DNA of 6,139 nucleotides from Clostridia bacterium (lineage in GTDB: Bacteria; Aerophobota; Aerophobia; Aerophobales; AE-B3A), in NCBI GenBank assembly GCA_009618505.1, contig WJOQ01000323.1:1-6139 (forward strand), given 5' to 3'. This document shows, one piece after another, positions 1 through 5,017 of this stretch; within the stretch, counting starts at the first letter, position 1; the number at the start of each line of letters is the position of its first letter. The notes beneath the pieces are model-generated. The model was not told the DNA's origin. It ran no database searches and saw only the letters and a program-made list of their open reading frames with translations. The position numbers and the translations under genes are program-made.

Positions 1-223
1 TGGATATTGCGGAAGAACGGATAGTCCAGGAGGAAGCTCAGAGGCGCTTTATGAGAGTTTATTTCGCAAAATCGGTGAGTTCCCTAATGAGACGCGCATC
101 TATCCTGGTCATAATTATGGAAAGAGACCTGTGTCTACAATAGGATACGAAAAATCTACTAATCCCTACTATCAGTGTGGCAGTAGGGAAGAATTTGTAG
201 AGCTCAGGGCAAGAGGGGTTTAA
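1..223 (+). CDS. Metallo-beta-lactamase-fold hydrolase, C-terminal part (5' end outside window)
   Basis: The open frame enters from the left edge (first full codon at base 2) and gives 73 residues before TAA at 221-223. It begins GYCGRTDSPGG, which matches the block of glyoxalase II-like metallo-beta-lactamases in which the Asp (residue 7 here) bridges the two metals. About 25 residues later comes RIYPGHNYG, with the last metal-binding His (residue 37). The sequence then runs through KRPVSTIGYEK and TNPYY, the tail usual for the glyoxalase II / persulfide dioxygenase-like branch. The enzyme probably hydrolyses a thioester or acts on a related sulfur substrate in the cytoplasm, but the substrate cannot be read from the C-terminus alone. 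It converges on the next gene, with a terminator hairpin between them. The family call is firm; the exact activity is open. Confidence 0.85.
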   Translation, partial: GYCGRTDSPGGSSEALYESLFRKIGEFPNETRIYPGHNYGKRPVSTIGYEKSTNPYYQCGSREEFVELRARGV

Positions 224-243
224 TAAGGAAGGAAATTAAAGAA

Positions 244-289
244 AAATCCTCCGCCTGGAGGGGAAAAATGCTCAGGCGGAGGAGGATTT
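244..289 (-). terminator. Intrinsic terminator for the minus-strand gene, possibly shared by the convergent gene
   Basis: The arms 244-257 and 273-289 pair over 14 bp (AAATCCT with AGGATTT, CCGCCTG with CAGGCGG) with a 3-nt bulge at 280-282 and a 15-nt loop. On the minus strand the hairpin starts a few bases after the stop codon of the 294-770 gene and ends in a run of T (GGATTTTTC), as expected of a Rho-independent terminator. For the + strand hydrolase gene the stem is present but the T tract after it is short, so termination in that direction is less certain. Confidence 0.8.
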
Positions 290-293
290 GGGA

Positions 294-770
294 TTATCTA
301 CTCCATCTCATACCCATACTTTTACTCATTCTTCCTTGCGTAGGTCGCCCTTTGCGTCCAACACGATATTCACCGCAGTTTTCCTCACAGTCCGCTTGGC
401 GCTGTTCCATCAATTCTATGTGTCTTTGTAGCTGCTCTTGGTTCAGCAGACCAGCTTCTACCAAGTTCTCTAGACGTTTTCTCTCAACTGCTAACATTTT
501 CTGGTGGAAATCTTCCGGAGTGAGACCTTTTTGTGCAGCAATGTCGTACATGCTCCTACCGGTGCCAAGTTCTTTTTGCAATTCATCAGTACTCATTTCC
601 AGGATTTCACTTTTCACCCGTAGCATCTCGGTGTATCCGTATCCTTCACCAAACCCCGAATTCAATTCTTGCCTTCTACCTCCGCGAGCATAAACGCTCG
701 TTGCATACCAGGCGACGGTTCCGGTTATGAGAGAACCGACAACCAAGGCCGTGATTATCTTTTTCTTCAT
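294..770 (-). CDS. Small secreted helical protein with CxxxC tail (function unknown)
   Basis: The product has 158 residues. The N-terminus is a clear signal peptide: KKK, then a hydrophobic stretch, then SVYA with likely signal peptidase I cleavage after Ala28; an uncleaved anchor is the alternative. The mature part has a short Gly/Tyr-rich linker (39-46), then helices at about 47-125. These contain STDELQKELGTGRSMYDIA, LTPEDF and LVEAGLLNQEQ, the pattern of small exported proteins resembling DUF2680. The tail has CEENC (Cys128, Cys132) and is then rich in Arg, Lys and Met, which could bind metal or form a disulfide. The start is set by AAAGGAGGT at 775-783. The gene lies 205 bp downstream of the sigma/membrane-protein operon on the same strand, so it may be read through from it or be a separate unit. 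Secretion is well supported; a role in metal or envelope stress is inference. Confidence 0.8.
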   Translation of the reverse strand: MKKKIITALVVGSLITGTVAWYATSVYARGGRRQELNSGFGEGYGYTEMLRVKSEILEMSTDELQKELGTGRSMYDIAAQKGLTPEDFHQKMLAVERKRLENLVEAGLLNQEQLQRHIELMEQRQADCEENCGEYRVGRKGRPTQGRMSKSMGMRWSR

Positions 771-827
771 CTTTACCTCCTTTGATTTTGTTATTTTGCT
801 AGATTTTGTTTTTCCCCTTCAATAGGT

Positions 828-857
828 AATACATTTTCTGTAGCCAATTTATTTCAA
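828..857 (-). promoter_or_regulatory. Weak candidate promoter for the small secreted protein gene
   Basis: On the minus strand TTGAAA (852-857) is followed after 18 bp by TGTATT (828-833), about 58 bp upstream of the start codon. An overlapping alternative is TTGGCT (842-847) and TATTGA (819-824) with a 17-bp spacer. Both are only moderate matches. I saw no strong terminator between the upstream gene (stop at 976-978) and this point, so readthrough is equally possible. Confidence 0.25.
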
Positions 858-975
858 GGAGATCCGAGAACATTCAGTTATCTTTCCCTGGGTCTTCTCT
901 GTTGTTGGTGTTGGGCAGAGTCTAGCCCGGAATAAATCCGAAATTCTAATTATTTGAGGGAACTACTGGTGAGTT

Positions 976-1734
976 CTAAAGGGGGCCGGATTCGGCTTTG
1001 CCTTTCCCTTTCCCTTTCGTTACTCCTCTCATAAGTCTTCTGCCTTTATTGGTGGGTTGCAGTGCAGAAGCACGAAAGTCTTCTCCGTCCCATCTACCCA
1101 CAGTTCGGATGCAGTCCCCGATTTTAAAATCGGACCCCATAGGTAAAAGGGTGCTTTCAGTGAGTTCAACAAATACTTTCTTGCCTTCTTCGGTTTCTAT
1201 CAGCAAACCGCTGCTTCTGGTTTCGATCACCTCACCTACTAAACCATTCTTCCATACCTGCCTTCTTCTGTAGAAAGATTGTAGGAGAGGGACCTTACCT
1301 TCAGCTACTCTCTCTTCCATAGCTTCGTTGAGCCCGCTAATGGCTAAGACGATACCAGCGATAAAGATGAGTACAATAAGAACTGAAAGGATTACTTTGA
1401 ACGGTTTCTTGTATGAAAGGTCGTATCGGGAAAGAATGGCACTGGCTATGGTAAAAAATGCCAGCCCGATCAAAATCCAAAGATAAGGGAAGGATTCCAG
1501 AAAAGCCAGAATACCTATTCTACCGAAGGAAAGGAATTCCAGGCTTCCCGAGGTCTTCATACTAAAGAAGGCAAGATTGAGAAAAAGAGCGGCCAGTATT
1601 AGAGAAAGGGTCAGTCCTCCTCCCAGGCCTAATTTCTTGGCTAAAAAAATATATCTAGAGCGAAGATTAATTTTCCCATCCTTGATTTTATTCATTACTT
1701 TTGCTTCCAGATGCACTTTTCTTTCCTGGTTCAT
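976..1734 (-). CDS. Three-helix membrane protein coupled to the sigma gene; candidate anti-sigma/sensor
   Basis: The product has 252 residues. A basic N-terminal segment (1-35) is followed by membrane helices at about 36-58, 74-101 and 112-135. The charged loop RYDLSYKK (103-110) suggests that the N-terminus is inside and the C-terminus outside. Residues 164-227 form a beta-rich segment (GLVGEVIETRSSGLLIETEE, GDCIRTVGRWDGEDFRASAL) that reads like a small OB-fold or DUF5666-like domain. The C-terminus ends in a KGKGKGK stretch. The start codon overlaps the sigma factor stop as ATGA (1731-1734), and its ribosome site AAAGGAGGT (1746-1754) lies inside the sigma gene, so translation is likely coupled. 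Position makes it the probable partner of the sigma factor. It has no recognisable HxxxCxxC zinc anti-sigma motif, so an anti-sigma role rests on context. From memory, similar membrane proteins sit beside ECF sigma genes in uncultured bacteria, but I cannot check this. Confidence 0.75.
   Translation of the reverse strand: MNQERKVHLEAKVMNKIKDGKINLRSRYIFLAKKLGLGGGLTLSLILAALFLNLAFFSMKTSGSLEFLSFGRIGILAFLESFPYLWILIGLAFFTIASAILSRYDLSYKKPFKVILSVLIVLIFIAGIVLAISGLNEAMEERVAEGKVPLLQSFYRRRQVWKNGLVGEVIETRSSGLLIETEEGKKVFVELTESTLLPMGSDFKIGDCIRTVGRWDGEDFRASALQPTNKGRRLMRGVTKGKGKGKAESGPL
997..1019. repeat. Short hexamer-type repeat encoding the KGKGKGK tail
   Basis: About four imperfect copies of a 6-bp unit (CCCTTT or GCCTTT on the + strand) lie in the last codons of the membrane protein gene. 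They encode alternating Lys and Gly. Copy number changes of 6 bp would keep the frame and only lengthen or shorten the basic tail. Confidence 0.45.
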
Positions 1735-2303
1735 ACTATCAAATTACCTCCTTTCTTCTGGCAGATAGCTTTTAGGATCCGTTTTCCTCTAAAGATGAAG
1801 GTTCCTACCGTTTTGGCAGGAATACGCAGAATATCGCTAATTTCTCGGTAGGATTTATCTTCGAAATAGTATAAGATTAAGGGTTCACGATATTTGGTTT
1901 CCAGTTCATCCAGACATTGTTTCACTTTTTCTCGTATTTCCTCTTTTGCCAGGCTATCTTCTATTGCATTGTTTTGATTGTGCAGTGCAGAATCGATGTT
2001 TTCTAAATTATTGAGAAAAATCTCTTTCCTTCTGCTTGTTTTCTTTATAAAATTCACTCCTTCATTGTGAGCAATTCGATAAATCCAGGAAGAAAATTTT
2101 CTCTTGCCATCAAAGTCGAATAGATTTCGGTAGGTTTTAATAAATACATCCTGTAGTAAGTCTTCTGCTTCGCTGGGGCGATTAGTAAGATATCTAAGAT
2201 AACGATAGAGTTTTTGCTGATAGCGCTTAACTATCTCTGCATAGAGTTCACTATCTTCTTTACGAACTTTTTCCACTAACTCTTCGTCAGATAGATTTTT
2301 CAT
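1731..2303 (-). CDS. RNA polymerase ECF-type sigma factor
   Basis: The product has 190 residues, the usual length for the sigma-70 ECF group. The sigma2 region spans about 19-88 and contains AEDLLQDVFIKTYRNL (core binding) and FSSWIYRIAHNEGVNFIKK (-10 recognition and melting). A linker (about 89-122) leads to sigma4 at about 124-180, with LDELETKYREPLILYYFED and the helix-turn-helix SYREISDILRIPAKTVGTFI followed by RGKRILK. No sigma3 is present. It should direct polymerase to a small stress regulon. The gene starts 17 bp after the ferritin-like protein 2 gene ends and has no clear Shine-Dalgarno sequence, suggesting coupled or weak translation. It overlaps the downstream membrane-protein gene by 4 bp. 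The promoter it recognises is not evident in the window. The family call is firm; the signal is unknown, with iron or peroxide stress inferred from the operon. Confidence 0.93.
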   Translation of the reverse strand: MKNLSDEELVEKVRKEDSELYAEIVKRYQQKLYRYLRYLTNRPSEAEDLLQDVFIKTYRNLFDFDGKRKFSSWIYRIAHNEGVNFIKKTSRRKEIFLNNLENIDSALHNQNNAIEDSLAKEEIREKVKQCLDELETKYREPLILYYFEDKSYREISDILRIPAKTVGTFIFRGKRILKAICQKKGGNLIV

Positions 2304-2320
2304 AGAAAAAATAGTCGGTT

Positions 2321-2803
2321 TCAGGATAGTTTGCTCTTCATAGCGGAAAGCCTCTGAATATGTTTCTTTTCTTGTTCGATTATTTTCTTAACCAGCTCTT
2401 GCTCCTGCGGTTTAATCATTTCCAATATCTGATAGAAAAAGAGGAGTGTCTCCTTTTCAAAGTCTATAGCTGCATAGATAACCTCCAGCTCATCTTTCGC
2501 CTCTTTGGCCAGGTTGATGACCTTCTCTGGACTGGAAAAAAACTTAGAATCTACCAGAGCTTCAAGATAGAGTTTTGCTTCCTCCCAGTTGTAAGGAGTT
2601 ATTTCTGGTTTCTCCTTTAAGGTATTATAGAAACCCTGGAAAGTCTTGAGATGTTTCTCTTCCTCTTCTGCCAGGTATTGAAATAGCTCCTTAAGGCTAT
2701 TTTCTCTGGCCAGTTTCGAAGCATTATGATAGAAGGCTTGGCCGCTTCTTTCTGTAGCTATAGCCATTTCTATGACTTCCCGCATAGAAAAAAATATAGT
2801 CAT
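2321..2803 (-). CDS. Ferritin-like diiron protein 2 (rubrerythrin-related, no rubredoxin domain)
   Basis: The product has 160 residues and is predicted to be a four-helix bundle. The metal-ligand pattern of the rubrerythrin/ferritin-like group is complete: Glu18 (ERSGQAFY), Glu48 and His51 (EEEEKHL), Glu116 (FEKETLLFFY), Glu145 and His148 (EQEKKHI). The two helix pairs carry the same spacing. A long middle connector (about 64-97) replaces the short loop of classical rubrerythrin, and there is no Cys4 rubredoxin tail, so electrons must come from a partner if it acts as a peroxidase. Iron storage or oxygen/peroxide scavenging are the likely roles. The start at 2803 has AAAGGAG seven bases upstream; an alternative start is Met7 at 2785. 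The gene lies between its paralogue (57-bp gap, no terminator seen) and the sigma gene (17-bp gap). Confidence 0.88.
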   Translation of the reverse strand: MTIFFSMREVIEMAIATERSGQAFYHNASKLARENSLKELFQYLAEEEEKHLKTFQGFYNTLKEKPEITPYNWEEAKLYLEALVDSKFFSSPEKVINLAKEAKDELEVIYAAIDFEKETLLFFYQILEMIKPQEQELVKKIIEQEKKHIQRLSAMKSKLS

Positions 2804-2860
2804 TGTCTTACTCCTTTCTCTTTCTCAATCTCTTTTAGCTAGATTTTTCTTTATTGCTTT

Positions 2861-3373
2861 TTATCCCCCGTCCAGTAGAGCCTTTTCTTCCCAGAGAAAC
2901 CAGTCTCCTGAGTTTTTGAGATAAGAGTGGGTATTTTGCAGCAGTTGAAGATGTTCTTTCTCTTCCTCAACCAGTTTTCTTAAGAAAGCCTTTTGATGGT
3001 TATCCTCACTTTTTTCTAGAGCTGTTTGATAAAATTGAACACTTTCTAGTTCCATATCAATGCCAATTTTTAATGCCTCTAGCTCATCAGGATTTGCAGT
3101 GATTCTCTCCTTAATTTCGTTTCTAGCTTCCTTGAATATATTTTCTATTTTCTGGCGGGGTTGTTCTCCGAAAAATCGGTCAAAATCTGAGAATTTGAGG
3201 TCAGTCAGTATTTCTTTGAGGACGGTCAAATGTCTTTTCTCGTCTTCAGCAAAGGATAAAAACATCTTTTTGGCAAGAGGATAGGATGTTTTCTCCTCTG
3301 CCTTATGATAAAAGTCTATGCCATTCTTCTCCATCTCAATAGCTGTTCTAATTGTCTTAGATATGTTGTCCAT
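2861..3373 (-). CDS. Ferritin-like diiron protein 1 (COG1633-type)
   Basis: The product has 170 residues. Two helix pairs each supply ligands: Glu15 (EMEKNGIDFY), Glu45 and His48 (EDEKRHL), Glu108 (MELESVQFY), Glu138 and His141 (EEEKEHL). The C-terminus GDWFLWEEKALLDGG is a hallmark of the short rubrerythrin-like proteins annotated as COG1633. It lacks a rubredoxin domain. The ligand spacing matches ferritin-like protein 2, so the two are probably paralogues that have diverged considerably in sequence. The start is fixed by AAGGAGA at 3379-3385, five bases from the ATG. It is the first gene of the minus-strand operon, behind a predicted promoter at 3477-3504 and a leader of roughly 95 nt. A role in binding iron or reducing O2/H2O2 in the cytoplasm is likely; the in vivo substrate and electron donor are unknown. 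Confidence 0.9.
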   Translation of the reverse strand: MDNISKTIRTAIEMEKNGIDFYHKAEEKTSYPLAKKMFLSFAEDEKRHLTVLKEILTDLKFSDFDRFFGEQPRQKIENIFKEARNEIKERITANPDELEALKIGIDMELESVQFYQTALEKSEDNHQKAFLRKLVEEEKEHLQLLQNTHSYLKNSGDWFLWEEKALLDGG

Positions 3374-3476
3374 TTTGTTCTCCTTGATGAGCTATAGTTT
3401 CTCAGATATATTTCTCCATATCGGCAGCCTTTGCTTATTTATAAAAATCTATATTCTGCTTCGTGGGCGTTATGAA

Positions 3477-3504
3477 AGTGTAGCAAAAATAAGCTGTCAG
3501 TCAA
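3477..3504 (-). promoter_or_regulatory. Predicted promoter of the ferritin-like/sigma operon
   Basis: On the minus strand TTGACT (3499-3504) matches the -35 consensus at five of six positions. After a 16-bp spacer comes TACACT (3477-3482), preceded by TGC, which makes an extended -10. Transcription would start near 3470, about 95 nt before the start codon of ferritin-like protein 1. This is a housekeeping-type promoter, so the operon need not depend on its own sigma factor. Confidence 0.55.
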
Positions 3505-3604
3505 ACTAAATATGGAAGAAAGAGCGAAAGTCCTTTGTTAGCGCAGTTCCCTAAAGAGAACAGGGGGATTTGCTATAGAAATATTTGCTTTTGTCATAGA
3601 TAGC

Positions 3605-3632
3605 TTGCCTGAGCCAATATATTTGCTAATAT
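3605..3632 (+). promoter_or_regulatory. Predicted promoter of the VIT1-like transporter gene
   Basis: TTGCCT (3605-3610) and TAATAT (3627-3632) are separated by 16 bp, and TGC directly before the -10 gives an extended -10 element. The transcript would start near 3639, leaving a leader of about 68 nt that includes an AATAAT/ATTATT inverted repeat. The match to consensus is moderate. Confidence 0.4.
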
Positions 3633-3706
3633 AGTAGAGAAAAAACAACAAAATAATTTATTATTGCGAATGAGCATCTGTTCACAATATCTCATAAGGA
3701 GGTTAT

Positions 3707-4453
3707 ATGAAGGTAAGTGAACTGGAAAGCCCCCTGGAATTTCGGCTAAAAAATTGGCATGGAGAAGACTGGCACACCTCCAAAGGCAGGATAATTAGAG
3801 ATATCGTTTATGCTGTGGATACAGGTCTGATAACTACTATTGCTTTTTTAGCAGGTGTTTCAGTCTCTTTAGTAATAACTCAGGACATCCTGTTAGCTGG
3901 AATAGCACACATAGCCTCGGGAACAATTGCTATTTTCTTTGGAGCTTATATTTCGACCAAGGCTCAGAAGGAATTCTTCCACAACCAGATTGAAAGAGAA
4001 AAGAAAGAAATAGAGGAATTACCTGAAAAAGAAACCGAAGAAATCAGGGATATCTTCCGTGATTTTGGATTTGAAGAAGACGATTTAGAAGTAGTTGTAA
4101 AAAGGATTACCGCTGACAAGGAACTATGGCTTAAGTTTATGATACAGGAAGAGATTGGCTTAGTACCAGGCACGACAGATAATCCAGCCAGCATTGGGCT
4201 GATATCTGCAGCCTCTTTTGCAGTGGGAACTATACCGGCGGTAGCCCCCTTCTTTTTTGTGCATCTGATTTCCAGGGCGCTTCTCATCTCCGCCATATTG
4301 GTGGCAGCATTCCTCTTTGTTCTAGGAGTATGGAAGACGAGAATTACCAAGGCTCATTGGTTTCGAAGCGGCATAGAAACTCTCCTCTTTGGTGGTATTT
4401 CCTGCGGAGTTGGATTCTTACTCGGTCGGATTGTGGCAGCATTGGTTCATTGA
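3707..4453 (+). CDS. VIT1/CCC1-family Fe2+/Mn2+ transporter
   Basis: The product has 248 residues with about five membrane helices (near 33-57, 60-82, 162-184, 188-209 and 222-246). The first helix carries YAVDTGLITTIAFLAGVS, matching the VIT signature; Asp38 corresponds to the conserved transport-path Asp. Between helices 2 and 3 lies the cytosolic metal-binding segment: an acidic helix with EREKKEIEELPEKETEEI (96-113), then FGFEEDDLEVVVKRIT, then FMIQEEIGL (144-152). The usual Met-Met pair before the Glu is Met-Ile here (145-146). GTIPAVAPFF in helix 3 is also typical. The protein probably moves Fe2+ or Mn2+ out of the cytoplasm in exchange for protons. The start is set by TAAGGAGGT at 3695-3703. 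Ferritin-like domains occur fused to VIT1 in the MbfA family; here the two functions are encoded side by side on opposite strands. Confidence 0.9.
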   Translation: MKVSELESPLEFRLKNWHGEDWHTSKGRIIRDIVYAVDTGLITTIAFLAGVSVSLVITQDILLAGIAHIASGTIAIFFGAYISTKAQKEFFHNQIEREKKEIEELPEKETEEIRDIFRDFGFEEDDLEVVVKRITADKELWLKFMIQEEIGLVPGTTDNPASIGLISAASFAVGTIPAVAPFFFVHLISRALLISAILVAAFLFVLGVWKTRITKAHWFRSGIETLLFGGISCGVGFLLGRIVAALVH

Positions 4454-4481
4454 TACTTTCTTCAGCACCATCTGCCATAGA

Positions 4482-4518
4482 AGAGGTTCCTTTTTTGCCA
4501 TACTCCTCTGCTTTTTCT
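4482..4518 (+). terminator. Weak candidate terminator after the transporter gene
   Basis: AGAGG (4482-4486) can pair with CCTCT (4505-4509), followed by GCTTTTTCTTCC. The stem is only 5 bp and the loop 18 nt, so it is a poor hairpin. I list it because it lies between the transporter stop and the next promoter and is followed by a T-rich run. Confidence 0.25.
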
Positions 4519-4524
4519 TCCTCC

Positions 4525-4552
4525 TTGACTTAATTTTTTATTATATTATAAT
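4525..4552 (+). promoter_or_regulatory. Promoter of the perR-rubrerythrin operon
   Basis: TTGACT (4525-4530) is followed after 16 bp by a perfect TATAAT (4547-4552). This is the best promoter in the window. The -10 hexamer lies wholly inside the PerR box at 4546-4560, so a bound repressor would block polymerase directly. Transcription should begin near 4559, about 28 nt before the preferred ATG at 4587. Confidence 0.8.
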
Positions 4553-4560
4553 AATTATAA
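4546..4560. promoter_or_regulatory. PerR box (operator)
   Basis: TTATAATAATTATAA is a perfect 7-1-7 palindrome and matches, base for base, the PerR operator consensus known from Bacillus subtilis (TTATAATnATTATAA). It overlaps the -10 of the promoter of a gene encoding a PerR-type repressor with all expected metal ligands, which supports autorepression and co-control of the downstream rubrerythrin gene. No second perfect copy was found in the window. Confidence 0.88.
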
Positions 4561-4586
4561 ACTAATAATTGATATTGTCAAGCGCT

Positions 4587-5003
4587 ATGAATGAGAAAAT
4601 TGAGAAATTGAAGAAAAAAGGAGTGGTTATGACTATCCAAAGACTAGCTGTTCTGGAGTTTTTGGAAAATAGTGCTAATCACTCTACCGTAGAGGAGATT
4701 TACACAGGTTTAAAGAAGAAATATCCCACTCTATCCCAGGCTACTGTCTATACCAGTTTGCAGGTTTTCAAACGCGCGGGAGAGATACAGGAATTGAGCA
4801 TTAGAAAGGGAAAAGTCTGTTTTGACCCCAATCCCAAACGCCACCATCACTTTTACTGCGAGGAATGTAAAAAGATTTTAGATATTAATATTGATTGTCC
4901 GTTGGCAGGAAAACAATGGATGCAGGGGCATAAAGTAAGAGATGTGCAGGCATATCTCTATGGAACCTGCTCTTATTGCTTGAAGAAGACAAGAAATAAA
5001 TAA
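4587..5003 (+). CDS. perR: Peroxide-sensing Fur-family repressor, PerR type
   Basis: From the ATG at 4587 the product has 138 residues. The winged-helix DNA-binding part (about 4-75) contains GVVMTIQRLAVLEFLE and the recognition region SQATVYTSLQVFKRAGEI. Regulatory-metal ligands align with Bacillus PerR in both spacing and identity: His32, Asp80, His86, His88 and Asp99. Asp99 matches PerR Asp104, where Fur proteins usually have Glu. The structural zinc site is Cys91/Cys94 (CEEC) and Cys128/Cys131 (CSYC). In the family, Fe-bound PerR is inactivated by H2O2 oxidation of the metal-ligating His residues and then releases DNA. The frame extends up to a TTG at 4569, but that is only about 10 nt from the predicted transcript start, so ATG 4587 is preferred although it lacks a clear ribosome site. 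A Fur or Zur role is less likely given the ligands and the PerR box upstream. Confidence 0.92.
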   Translation: MNEKIEKLKKKGVVMTIQRLAVLEFLENSANHSTVEEIYTGLKKKYPTLSQATVYTSLQVFKRAGEIQELSIRKGKVCFDPNPKRHHHFYCEECKKILDINIDCPLAGKQWMQGHKVRDVQAYLYGTCSYCLKKTRNK

Positions 5004-5017
5004 AGGAGAAGACTACT

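Larger units (their letters stand above)
3374..3706. other. Divergent intergenic region between the ferritin/sigma operon and the transporter gene
   Basis: These 333 bp contain no convincing gene of normal size. They hold two back-to-back promoter candidates (minus strand 3477-3504, plus strand 3605-3632), an inverted repeat AATAAT-TT-ATTATT at 3652-3665 downstream of the plus-strand promoter, and a GATAT/ATATC inverted repeat around 3405-3423 in the leader of the minus-strand operon. A small hairpin-forming stretch (TTCCCT with AGGGGG) lies near 3546-3567 without a T tract. The region is the natural place for joint control of the two divergent units. Confidence 0.6.

Noticed and set aside
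268..693. 141-codon + strand frame opposite the small secreted protein
   Set aside because: It is antisense to a gene with a signal peptide and a strong ribosome site, and its sequence is Ser/Arg/Pro-rich without domain features.
781..975. Possible RNA gene or riboswitch in the gap between the two minus-strand units
   Set aside because: I found no tRNA features and only short, weak stems; nothing beyond a poor promoter candidate is supported.
960..976. GAACT/AGTTC inverted repeat at the end of the membrane protein gene
   Set aside because: The stem is only 5 bp with no T tract, so it does not qualify as a terminator.
2296..2330. TGAAAC just upstream of the sigma start, resembling an ECF -35
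   Set aside because: No matching CGT-type -10 lies 16-17 bp downstream, and the hexamer overlaps the stop of the preceding gene.
3318..3509. 63-codon + strand frame across the start of ferritin-like protein 1
   Set aside because: It is a hydrophobic-looking shadow of the minus-strand gene and its leader, with no ribosome site.
3964..4350. 128-codon minus-strand frame inside the transporter gene
   Set aside because: It is Ser-rich antisense of a clear VIT1-family coding sequence.
4330..4533. 67-codon + strand frame overlapping the transporter end and running into the perR promoter
   Set aside because: It is out of frame with the transporter and is low-complexity, with no similarity I recognise.
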